Assembly (NCBI GenBank): GCA_022820025.1
Contig: JAJEGF010000004.1
Coordinates: 111,447-175,446 of the forward strand
DNA: 64,000 bases
Source: Chloroflexota bacterium
GTDB taxonomy: Bacteria; Chloroflexota; UBA11872
Direction: 5' to 3'
Positions 24,063-32,386 of the stretch are shown in pieces (position 1 is the first letter of the stretch; each line of letters starts with the position of its first letter). Under the pieces are notes generated by a model. That model made no database searches. It saw only the letters and a list, made by a program, of their open reading frames with translations, and had not been told where the DNA came from. The position numbers were made by a program, and so were the translations under genes.

Positions 24063-26339
24063 TCACTGACGTTTCACCTCCGCCAATCTGCGAAAGTCAC
24101 GCAGTTGCGGATCAACAATCTCTGTCCGATCTTCCACCAATCCAATACCGAGGTCAAAGTACTGATCCAAAATATAGCGGAAGTGATTCACCGAGCTGAT
24201 TGAGCGGTATAGACCTTCATCTCTGCCTCCGGGCAAGCGAAATGCAGCAAGAATATCGTGAGAACGATTTGTGCCGTGGTCACCCGACAGCACAATGACC
24301 GTACCATCACCATTGTTTCCTAAAATCTCATCAACCATATTGATAACTAGTTCATTCACGTAGATGAGTTGACCGATATAGGCATTAGGAACGGAAGGAT
24401 CGTGATCGTCATCAAATCCTGAATGATCCGAAAGGCCTACAACTTTGTTTCCATACTTATCAAATGTCGCGGGCAAATGAGGCTTGACAATGTGGGCGAA
24501 TACGAATTTCGGACGACCAACCTGAATTGGACTCGAGAGAAATCCGAACATCTCCAATGCCCGATCTGCGACCCACCAATCATAGGGATCGTCATCGCCG
24601 ACCAAGGGTCTGTGAACTAATAGTGGACGCAATGCCGTGGTCTGAAGAAGTGCCCGCAAGAATCTACCGTCGGTCGGTGATCCGCGAGACGACGCTTCAG
24701 AATATCTTACTGTGGAAGTACCCCCCTCTCGTTCACTTACAATTGCACCGGCTCGTGTGAACGACACTGATACGTCAGCTACTGGAGACTTATCCGTAAT
24801 CTCATAACCTGACTCAAGATGCACGTAGGCGTAGCCGAGATCCTGTAGGATTGCAGCCAGTGCGTTGAATTGCGCGAGCTTTCGAAGGTCAATTTCGGAC
24901 GCAGGCGTCCGACTCTCAAGGTCGTGGAGATACGAGAGGTTGAGACTTGATGGAATTGAGTGAATCGACAAATTGTAATTACTAATTGCATCCGAAGCAA
25001 TATAGAATCCACGCCGTTCAAGTTCATGAAGGAATCTGCTGTTATCAAAGCCTGCCAACTGTTCATCTCTACTGTACGCATCCAGCACGATGTAGTAAAT
25101 GTCCGGTCTCTCATCGCTCGCACCTGCCAGATCCAATGACGGTAAGTGAGCAGTCGAAGCAACCGACTCTTGACCGGACACCGAGTCCCTTTCAAAACCC
25201 AAACCAATTTCACTGGCAATTTCAGCGACAGGAAACAACAGCAATGCTGCGGCAGCGACATTGGAAAACTGAGTTCCCTTACGCGCCCACCCATGCGCCG
25301 TGATGGCGGCAGCAACGGCTATGGCTCCGAGCACGATAGTTGTGGGAAACAAAATGCGGTCATCGAGTGCCCCGCTAAACGCTCGATCCACATGACCGTA
25401 AGCAAAGAACATCACGATGACTCCGCCCGAAGCTGCGGCCGGCCGATACCAATCATCGAGAACCAATCGCAATCCAACTACGCTTGCGCTTACTAATACG
25501 AGCGCCATGCCAATTGGAACGACCGTTTCGCTTAGGCTGAAATGAAGAGGATTGTTCGTCATAAAGTGAAGTATTGGAACGACTGTCAAGAGCCACGGAT
25601 ACCAAGGCGTGGAGAGTATCCGACCAGTTAGCGTGGGCACACGATCCTTAGCCTCTTCGGCACGAGCCACTGAGAATCGCGACCACTTGACCCTAAGTTT
25701 CGCAAGTCTTCCAAATCGTCGTATTCCCCCTGCAACCCGCGGGTGCACACCGACGGCCAAACCACCGAACAAAACGGCCAAAACGAGGCGTGCACGTTCG
25801 GATGGCTGGCCAAGAACTCCGGCCCGAAGTCCGCTCCCAGTTTCCAGATGGGAAAACGCGAGCGGCCCGTCACCGGCATCCGAGACATTATTCACCGCCA
25901 AGTTCAGATATCCTGTTTGAGGTTCTGCAAGCTGATAGAGGACATACCCATGCTCAAACTCGGCAACCTGAAGCTGCAGGTGGAGCTTTTGGCCAGAGGG
26001 GACAAGATAACCGGGAAAGTCCAGATTTCGAGGCCGTATACTTGACGGCGTCGCATCGATCGTCGTTTGCCGTAACACTTCGCCCGTTGAAGCGTCGAGC
26101 AGTGAAGCCCAGACGGTAACGGGATCTCCATCAGGCCGGGATGAAATCCACACGCGAAAGCGCCCCACAGCCCGACCTAAGCTCCCAAGATCCTGTTGAA
26201 CACTCCACCCTGGCCAGGCTATCAGCACGTTTCCGGTCGGCGCCCCGCTCGACGCTGACGAATACGTGACCTGGGGGACAAGGCTCGCCCAAAGCCAGAG
26301 CGCCGCAAGTGCGAATGACAGCCACAGTCGTCTAATCAC
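24063..26339 (-). CDS. Membrane-anchored alkaline-phosphatase-superfamily (sulfatase/LTA-synthase-like) enzyme, copy 1
   Basis: 758 residues: an N-terminal membrane anchor (LWLSFALAALWLWASLVP), an extracytoplasmic beta domain starting LIAWPGWSVQQDLGSL (about 35-175), several membrane segments (about 185-375), then a catalytic domain. DIYYIVLDAYSRDEQ near residue 415 supplies the first metal-binding Asp; SIHSIPSSLNLSYL near 455 occupies the nucleophile region (Ser where copy 2 has Thr); FAHIVKPHLPATFD and VIVLSGDHGTNRSHD supply later metal ligands. Such enzymes move phosphoglycerol or similar groups, or cleave phosphate or sulfate esters, outside the cell. The gene is AT-richer than surrounding DNA. 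A 748-residue paralogue lies upstream at 27.2-29.5 kb. Confidence 0.82.
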   Translation of the reverse strand: MIRRLWLSFALAALWLWASLVPQVTYSSASSGAPTGNVLIAWPGWSVQQDLGSLGRAVGRFRVWISSRPDGDPVTVWASLLDASTGEVLRQTTIDATPSSIRPRNLDFPGYLVPSGQKLHLQLQVAEFEHGYVLYQLAEPQTGYLNLAVNNVSDAGDGPLAFSHLETGSGLRAGVLGQPSERARLVLAVLFGGLAVGVHPRVAGGIRRFGRLAKLRVKWSRFSVARAEEAKDRVPTLTGRILSTPWYPWLLTVVPILHFMTNNPLHFSLSETVVPIGMALVLVSASVVGLRLVLDDWYRPAAASGGVIVMFFAYGHVDRAFSGALDDRILFPTTIVLGAIAVAAAITAHGWARKGTQFSNVAAAALLLFPVAEIASEIGLGFERDSVSGQESVASTAHLPSLDLAGASDERPDIYYIVLDAYSRDEQLAGFDNSRFLHELERRGFYIASDAISNYNLSIHSIPSSLNLSYLHDLESRTPASEIDLRKLAQFNALAAILQDLGYAYVHLESGYEITDKSPVADVSVSFTRAGAIVSEREGGTSTVRYSEASSRGSPTDGRFLRALLQTTALRPLLVHRPLVGDDDPYDWWVADRALEMFGFLSSPIQVGRPKFVFAHIVKPHLPATFDKYGNKVVGLSDHSGFDDDHDPSVPNAYIGQLIYVNELVINMVDEILGNNGDGTVIVLSGDHGTNRSHDILAAFRLPGGRDEGLYRSISSVNHFRYILDQYFDLGIGLVEDRTEIVDPQLRDFRRLAEVKRQ

Positions 26340-27057
26340 GGGTCGCTGCTCTTCTTCGACACCTATTCATCCAAGAGCGAGGATACGGCAGTTCGAGACA
26401 GTTCAGCTTTCGCCCAAGGTCGATTCCACTGTCGCCGATTCCTCGGGACACATTGTCTCGACGTATGATCGGCCCCTTTTCGCTTGCTGCGGTTCAGGCA
26501 AGGTCCAAGACACGCAAGCTGAACGAGAGCAAGGATACCGGGAGACTGGACGTAGCACCGCCCGAGATCACACGAATGCGGCGACTGGACTGCGGACTGC
26601 GGAGGATGTGGATGGCAAATACTCACTTGTTGCGCCGTCCATCCAAGCATGCGGGAGCTGCCGACTGATGGACGTAAGCAAATTGAGACTCGTTCGGAGA
26701 GTCGGAAACGGTCACGACCATCTAAATTGCTAGTCTGCTACCAAATTCGCGCCGACCGAAGCATGGGTTTCGGGAGCCGGGGAAATGTGCCTCTCTGCAC
26801 CGCAACAGTAATCTTTCTCCTCAGTCCGAGCGCTGCGTAAAAGAGCGAACGCTGAGCCCGAGACGAATTGGACGGCGAACCACAGATCGTTCTAGCCTCT
26901 GATAGTGTAGATCATCGCACGCACCAACACAATAGTCTCGAACAACGCTGATACAAACCCAATACACTGCGCACAGCCAACTCACGGGCTCCACATACGG
27001 ACACTCGAAACCTCCCAAAGAGATCCGTGGTCAACCAGGACTGACTTGGCACTTCAA
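26340..27057. other. 718-bp intergenic stretch without recognisable gene
   Basis: Between the start of phosphatase-fold copy 1 and the decayed tRNA-Leu. Frames on both strands are short, with no protein family resemblance and no ribosome binding sites. Promoters for copy 1 should lie near its 26340 side. I see no clear terminator or mobile-element signature. Confidence 0.5.
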
Positions 27058-27139
27058 TGGCGAGCAATTACTACTAGACTTGCAGTCCTCAAGGGGCTGT
27101 GAGTTTTGCCTTGTGCGGGTTCGCACCCCACGCTCGGCG
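27058..27139 (+). pseudogene. Degenerate tRNA-Leu copy
   Basis: It aligns over its full length to the tRNA-Leu at 23783. Shared blocks are TAGAC, GCAGTCCTCA, GGCTGTGAG, GTGCGGGTTCG and CTCGGC, and CCA is retained. Damage: the D-loop GG is lost (ACTACTAGA for ATTGGTAGA), a T-stem pair is broken (GCGGG/CCCAC) and an acceptor pair is mismatched (GGCGAGC/GCTCGGC). The anticodon triplet now reads CAA, which would still be Leu, and the variable arm can still pair. Sequence after it (AGTTTCCCCGGC) also resembles that after the intact gene (AGGTTCCCGGC). Confidence 0.7.
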
Positions 27140-27233
27140 CCAGCAAGTTTCCCCGGCTAGCTAGTTTTACTTTTCAACCGACCTAGCCACACGCCTCTCG
27201 ATCGCCACGTGGCAGCGTACACGATTGCCTAGG

Positions 27234-29480
27234 CTAGCTTTCGTTGCCTTCAGCGGAGGTCGTGAAGTCCCAGTGAACGCCACTATGCAAAATCGCCTGA
27301 TCTTCAACTAGGCTAATATCCATTTGGAAGTAGTTCCTCAAGATATACCTGAAGTGGTTTACCGAACTAATGGCGGGATGGGGCTTCACGCTCGATTCGT
27401 TTGGAAGTTTGAAGGCAGCGAGAATAGGATGCAAGGGCTGACGCGTTCCACGGCGATTGTGATCGCCGGCGATCACAATGATGGGATCTTGCTCATCGAT
27501 ACTCAGGATGTCGTCGATCATTCTTAACACGAGTGAGTTGATATAGATTAGCTGACCGGCGTATGCGTCGGGCACACTTGGATCATGATCGTCGTCGAAT
27601 TGATCCGTGGACAGTGTGCCAAGCACGTAGTTTCCATGCCGATCGAACGTCGCTGGCTCTTTCGGCTTCGAGATATGGGCAAACACGAAGCTCGGCCCCC
27701 TGACCGTGATGGGCTCCGACAAGAACTCAAACATCTCCAGGGCACGAATCGGCGACCACCAGTCGTACGTCGACTCGTCGTCAGACAGAAACTGACTTTC
27801 GATGATTGGCCGTAGAGCTGTCGTGCGGATGAGTTCACGAACGAATATACGAGAAGTTAGTGCACTTGCAGACGAAGATAGTTCATCTTCGCTGGAGACG
27901 ACGCGCACTCCGGATGGACCGAAGCTGACAAAGACATCGGCGAGTGGCGCCTGGCTTCCGAACTGGTGGCCAGACTCCAAATGGACGTATTTGTAACCAA
28001 GAGACTTCAGAATTGCCGTGAGCGAATTGAAGTAGATGAGATTCATGAGATCCGAATGTCGTTCCGGAGTTCGCGAGCCTAATTCGTGGAGATAAGACAT
28101 ATTCAGACTTGACGCCAATGAGTGCGGCGTGGAGACGTAGTTGCTTGTCGCTTCGGAAGCTATATGGAACCCTCGCGCTTCCAGCTCATCAAGAAACGCG
28201 GAGTTGTCGAAGTCCACCAGGGCGTCGTTTCGCCCGTAGGCATCAAGGATGATGTAGTAGATGTCAGGTCGGTCACCACTGAACTCGGGAATACCGGCGG
28301 GGAAGAGATGGGATGTCAGATCGTCCGCGGCAACCCGGTTGGCTGGCGATCCGAGCTGGGAGACCGCATCACCTGCCAGGTTTACCGCCTGTAGGACCAG
28401 CAGGACCGCAACCACGACATTGAAGAGTCGTGTTCCGCGACTGAGAATGCCGCCGACCCTAACGGCCTCCGCAACAATCGCGGCACACAGGACTACCGAG
28501 ACGCTAAAGAAGAGTCGTTCGTCTATCCGATCGTCAAGCGCCCCTTCTGCGTGTCCATACAGAAAGAAAACTACGGTCACCACGGTGGCTGCGGCAGCGG
28601 GCCGGTGCCAGTCTCTTAGAAGAAGCCGCAGACCGATGACCGTTCCGGAAATTACCAGCAGCGCAGTTGCTAACGGGAGCCACGCCTCGCCAGGTGAGAA
28701 GTGAATATCGTTGTTCGCGAGGAAATGCAGGATTGGAATAGCCACGGCTGGCCACGGATACCACGGCGTCGAAAGCACTCGAGCAAGAACTCCCGATGAT
28801 TCGGTGCCGTCTGTCCGCCGAACATCGATCAACACTCGGACGCTGGATCCCACTCGCCGGAGCTGAACCGAGCTCCACGGATGGACGACTACGGCCAATG
28901 CGCTGAGCGCGATCGCAAGAGCCAAACGGACGCGCTCGTGCTGCTCGCCGTGGACCGCCGCACGAAGGCCGCTGCCGGTTTCAAGATGTGCGAACGCCAG
29001 CGGCCCGTCGGCGGAGTTCGGCACTCCGTTGACTCTCAGGTTGGCGAGTTCAGTGTGCGGAGCAGCTAACTGAAAGGCGACGAAGTGGCTCTCAGAGTCG
29101 GCTACCTGTAGCTGCAAGAGCAGCCGCTGTCCCTCCGGCACAACGTAGCTCGGAAATGAAAGCGTTCGTTCCACCGGAATATAGGCCGGTGTAATTATCA
29201 CCGATTTCTGTCGCAACACTTCCAGCGTCGCGGCATCCACCAACGAGGCATGCACGCTAACTTCGGGCCCGTGCGCCTGGCCAGAGGCCCAGTACCTAAA
29301 GCTGCCAACCTGGCCGCTTAGCGATCCGACGTCTTGTTGGACCGCCCACCCGGGCCAAGCGATCAGCACATTCTCAGAAGGAGCGCCGCTAAAAGCTGAC
29401 GGGTATGGAACCTGAGGAACAAGGCTGGCCCAGAGCCCAAGGGCTACGAGCGCCGAGGCTACCCAGGTGGACGTGAGCAT
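27234..29480 (-). CDS. Membrane-anchored alkaline-phosphatase-superfamily enzyme, copy 2
   Basis: 748 residues, collinear with copy 1: N-terminal anchor with ASLVPQVPYPSAFSGAP, LIAWPGWAVQQDVGSL, membrane segments between about 190 and 370, DIYYIILDAYGRNDA near 410 (metal Asp), NYVSTPHSLASSLNMSYL near 450 with Thr at the likely nucleophile position, FAHISKPKEPATFD, and IIVIAGDHNRRGTRQ near 695. The metal-binding DHG of copy 1 is DHN here. It follows the decayed tRNA-Leu just as copy 1 follows the intact one, so the unit tRNA plus enzyme was duplicated. A product role in surface glycopolymer modification is inferred from family and from the surface genes that follow. Confidence 0.82.
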   Translation of the reverse strand: MLTSTWVASALVALGLWASLVPQVPYPSAFSGAPSENVLIAWPGWAVQQDVGSLSGQVGSFRYWASGQAHGPEVSVHASLVDAATLEVLRQKSVIITPAYIPVERTLSFPSYVVPEGQRLLLQLQVADSESHFVAFQLAAPHTELANLRVNGVPNSADGPLAFAHLETGSGLRAAVHGEQHERVRLALAIALSALAVVVHPWSSVQLRRVGSSVRVLIDVRRTDGTESSGVLARVLSTPWYPWPAVAIPILHFLANNDIHFSPGEAWLPLATALLVISGTVIGLRLLLRDWHRPAAAATVVTVVFFLYGHAEGALDDRIDERLFFSVSVVLCAAIVAEAVRVGGILSRGTRLFNVVVAVLLVLQAVNLAGDAVSQLGSPANRVAADDLTSHLFPAGIPEFSGDRPDIYYIILDAYGRNDALVDFDNSAFLDELEARGFHIASEATSNYVSTPHSLASSLNMSYLHELGSRTPERHSDLMNLIYFNSLTAILKSLGYKYVHLESGHQFGSQAPLADVFVSFGPSGVRVVSSEDELSSSASALTSRIFVRELIRTTALRPIIESQFLSDDESTYDWWSPIRALEMFEFLSEPITVRGPSFVFAHISKPKEPATFDRHGNYVLGTLSTDQFDDDHDPSVPDAYAGQLIYINSLVLRMIDDILSIDEQDPIIVIAGDHNRRGTRQPLHPILAAFKLPNESSVKPHPAISSVNHFRYILRNYFQMDISLVEDQAILHSGVHWDFTTSAEGNES

Positions 29481-29720
29481 GGGTTGCGAGCCTCCCAGGC
29501 GCTATTGGCTTCATCCCGGCGCGGATTGCGGCGGGCGCGGGTCACTACACGGCGCCGGGCTCTGGCGCCGCATTCACCCTCCCGCTCGTTTCAGACGTCG
29601 CGTGCTCCTGCGGTCCAGTCGGCGATTCGACAGTTCCGCCGAAGCCGTAAAGGCACCAACGCTATGACGCTGGCGGCGCGCGCTTCCGCGCTTGCTGGGC
29701 GCGAAGTGTACAGTACGAGG

Positions 29721-30050
29721 ATGGCACGACCGTTTACGAGGCATGGTCTTTTGCAACACGCTCCCGATGTCCCGACTTCTGACGCCCACCGGCTGGACGC
29801 CGCACCCGGCAGCTGGGCAAGTTTTGCCCTTGGGCTCTGGACTGCCGTTCTTGCCATCGGCCTGGTTGTGGGGCGGCGCTATATCGATCCGGGGAGCGGG
29901 AGTTTCGCGATTCAGATCATTATTGCGGCGGTACTGGGTGGGCTGCTCACCGCGCGGTTGTGGTTGCGGCACATGTTCTGGCGGGTTTTGGGGCTCGTGC
30001 GGCGGAAGAAGTCCGAGGAGCAGCCTGCGGGTGAGGAGGCCGATCGGTAG
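29721..30050 (+). CDS. Small membrane protein with DPGSGS motif
   Basis: 109 residues from ATG 29721; a longer frame opens at 29484 but its first ~80 residues are Arg/Ser-rich and unlike protein. Two membrane segments (SWASFALGLWTAVLAIGLVV and IQIIIAAVLGGLLTARLWL) flank RRYIDPGSGSFAIQ. The YIDPG(S/T)GS...Q motif is shared by small membrane proteins found next to sulfatase-like enzymes and glycan genes. Its biochemical role is unknown to me. It ends 6 bp before the methyltransferase gene, so the two are an operon, running away from the phosphatase-fold gene. Confidence 0.7.
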   Translation: MARPFTRHGLLQHAPDVPTSDAHRLDAAPGSWASFALGLWTAVLAIGLVVGRRYIDPGSGSFAIQIIIAAVLGGLLTARLWLRHMFWRVLGLVRRKKSEEQPAGEEADR

Positions 30051-30056
30051 GGCTGG

Positions 30057-31445
30057 ATGAGCAGCTTCCCTGACGGCCGCCTACCAGGCTCGTTTCGGGA
30101 TCCGGCGGGTTTCGTGTTTCAGAGGGGCGGCACGTTTTTTCGGCAAGTGAATCGTTCCTATCAGGCGACGTTCGCAACGCTGATGGACTCGGGGCTCTAC
30201 GCGACGCTCGTCGAGCAGGGTCTGTTGGTTCGCCACGAGACCGCCGACCTGGGCCTGGCACCGGAGCCGGACGCCGTGGCCGTGGTCAAGCCCGAACAGT
30301 TGGGCTTTGTCTCGTATCCCTTCGAGTGGTCGTTCTCGCAGTTGAAGGCGTCAGCCCTGACGACCCTGCGAGTGCAGCGCCTGGCCCTGGAGTGCGGCCT
30401 CTCACTCAAGGACGCGAGCGCATACAACATCCAACTGCACCACGGCCGACCTACGCTGATCGACACACTGTCATTCGAGCCCTACGAGCCGGGGCTGCCG
30501 TGGGTGGGGTATCGCCAGTTCTGCCAGCACTTTCTGGCGCCGCTGGCGTTGATGGCCTACCGGGACATTTGGTTGGGCTCGCTGCTGCAAGGTCATCTGG
30601 ACGGGCTGCCGCTTGACGTGGCGGTGCGGTTGCTGCCCTGGCGGACGCGTCTGCGTCCCGGCCTGCTGATGCACTTGCACCTGCACAGCCGCGCGCAGGC
30701 TCGACATTCCGACTCGACGCAAAGCCGGGACAGCCTGAAGGGCCGGATGAGCCGACGCCGGCTGGACGCCTTGCTGGAAAGTCTGGAGTCGACGATTCGA
30801 CGCCTCATGTGGAATCCAGGCGATACGCCCTGGGCCAGCTACGGCGACCAGTCGAGCTACAGCGACGCCGGGCAGGCCGACAAGGAGCGACTCGTAGCCG
30901 AGCACCTCGCGCAGGTCGGGGCCGATTCCGTATGGGACCTGGGCGGCAATGTCGGGATATTCAGCCGAATAGCAGCGGCCAAGGACATCCCAGTGGTTTC
31001 TATCGACAGCGACCCGGGCGCCATCGACCTGAACTACCGGCAGATGGCTGAGCGAGACGAGCGCCATCTGTTTCCGATCGTGGCCGATCTGACCAGCCCA
31101 AGCCCGGCGCTCGGGTGGGCCAACCGGGAGGTTCGGTCACTCATGGAGCGAGGGCCCGCGGGACTGGTGATGGCGCTGGCGCTGGTTCACCACCTGGCGA
31201 TCGGAAACAACACCAGATTCGAGCGGCTGGCCCAGTTCTTTGCGTCGCTGGGGCGTATCCTGCTGATCGAGTTCGTGCCGCCGGACGATCCGATGGTGGT
31301 CCGTTTGCTGGCGATGCGAAATCACACGTTTCCGTGGTACACGCAGGCCGAGTTCGAAGTGGCCTTCAGTCGGTTTTTCCGGATAGAGCGGACGGACTCG
31401 GTTGCGGACTCGCAGCGCCGGCTGTATTTGATGAGTAGCCGCTGA
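30057..31445 (+). CDS. NoeA-like SAM-dependent methyltransferase
   Basis: 462 residues. The C-terminal half is a class I methyltransferase: SAM motif VWDLGGNVGIFSRIAA near residue 290, the acidic strand end PVVSIDSDPGAID, and ALALVHHLAIGNN near 375. The N-terminal half (GFVSYPFEWSFSQLKASALT, KDASAYNIQLHHGRPTLIDT, SFEPY) has the pattern of the NoeA nodulation-protein family, in which a kinase-like or unknown domain precedes the methyltransferase. NoeA methylates Nod-factor sugars, so methylation of a surface glycan is a plausible inference. It is cytoplasmic. Cotranscribed with the DPGSGS protein (6-bp gap). Confidence 0.78.
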   Translation: MSSFPDGRLPGSFRDPAGFVFQRGGTFFRQVNRSYQATFATLMDSGLYATLVEQGLLVRHETADLGLAPEPDAVAVVKPEQLGFVSYPFEWSFSQLKASALTTLRVQRLALECGLSLKDASAYNIQLHHGRPTLIDTLSFEPYEPGLPWVGYRQFCQHFLAPLALMAYRDIWLGSLLQGHLDGLPLDVAVRLLPWRTRLRPGLLMHLHLHSRAQARHSDSTQSRDSLKGRMSRRRLDALLESLESTIRRLMWNPGDTPWASYGDQSSYSDAGQADKERLVAEHLAQVGADSVWDLGGNVGIFSRIAAAKDIPVVSIDSDPGAIDLNYRQMAERDERHLFPIVADLTSPSPALGWANREVRSLMERGPAGLVMALALVHHLAIGNNTRFERLAQFFASLGRILLIEFVPPDDPMVVRLLAMRNHTFPWYTQAEFEVAFSRFFRIERTDSVADSQRRLYLMSSR

Positions 31446-31506
31446 CGTGTCCGCGACGCGAACGAGTCTCTGGCTCACGGCCGCTCACAGCGCGGTGTAA
31501 GTCCGA

Positions 31507-32244
31507 ATGCATGTCGAGCGAGCGGTGGTCAACAATTGCCAGGCCCTATTCTTTCCGGCGCACGAAGTCGGAGCCGGCGGTACCGTCGGTCTGCTGGTCG
31601 CGGGCTTGCAGTCGTCAACCTTGCTTCGCAGGTTCTGCAACTGGGCCGAATCCTGGCAGACGGCTGGATATGCAATTGCCTCGTATGACTTCAAGGATGA
31701 TCGCTACACCTGGGGAGCGGACGCGGGCGTGGCGACGGTTACCGAGTTGCTGGCCGAGGCGCGCCGGCGATGGCCGATCCGGCGACCAATCGTCTGCGGT
31801 TCATCGCGCGGGGGCCTGACCGCGCTGGTGTGGGCGCACCGCAACCCGGGTACGCCTGTCGCCTGGTTCGGGATGAATCCGGTAATGAACCTGGGGCCGT
31901 TCTACGGCCTTGAGGGACGAGCGCAGTCCCTCAACGCCGCCTACGGCATTCAGACTAAGGCAGAGTTGCTTCGGGAGGTGTGTCCGCGAGCGAATCCCGT
32001 CAACCTGGCCGTAGACCTGACCTGGTTGCCGTTACGCACCTGGCAGGGTCGCGACGACCGGGTGACACCGCCCGAGGAGTTGGAGCGGTTCGACGCGGCG
32101 AATCGCGCAGCCGGGGGCTCGCATTCAATCGTCTACGGCCCTGGCGGCCATGCGAGCCCGGAAGGGCCCCGCCACCAATTTGACGCCGCCGCCCAGATTG
32201 CCTTTGCGCGGGTGGCTGAACGGCGCGCGGAAGGATTCGTTTAA
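31507..32244 (+). CDS. Alpha/beta hydrolase
   Basis: 245 residues. The nucleophile elbow is CGSSRGG near residue 99 (G-x-S-x-G), the acid is probably in GRDDRVTPPEE near 180, and the His in GPGGHASPEG near 218, all in the order expected for the fold. No signal peptide. 61 bp after the methyltransferase on the same strand. The acyl or ester substrate is not deducible; removal or transfer of acyl groups on a precursor of the surface polymer is one possibility from context. Confidence 0.82.
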   Translation: MHVERAVVNNCQALFFPAHEVGAGGTVGLLVAGLQSSTLLRRFCNWAESWQTAGYAIASYDFKDDRYTWGADAGVATVTELLAEARRRWPIRRPIVCGSSRGGLTALVWAHRNPGTPVAWFGMNPVMNLGPFYGLEGRAQSLNAAYGIQTKAELLREVCPRANPVNLAVDLTWLPLRTWQGRDDRVTPPEELERFDAANRAAGGSHSIVYGPGGHASPEGPRHQFDAAAQIAFARVAERRAEGFV

Positions 32245-32386
32245 GCAGGACCATTCCGTCGGCAAGCTCGCTCAGTTGGATTGGACTGTTGGCGGTTCCA
32301 GAACCGTGCTGTGCATCACAAGAACGATCGGAGTTCGCTGATAGGCTCGACGGCTGGTCGGCGTTTCGACCGGCGGGATCGGAAAA

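Noticed and set aside
27058..27139. Functional tRNA-Leu (CAA)
   Set aside because: The anticodon stem-loop would work, but the D-loop GG is lost and T-stem and acceptor pairs are broken, so decay is more likely.
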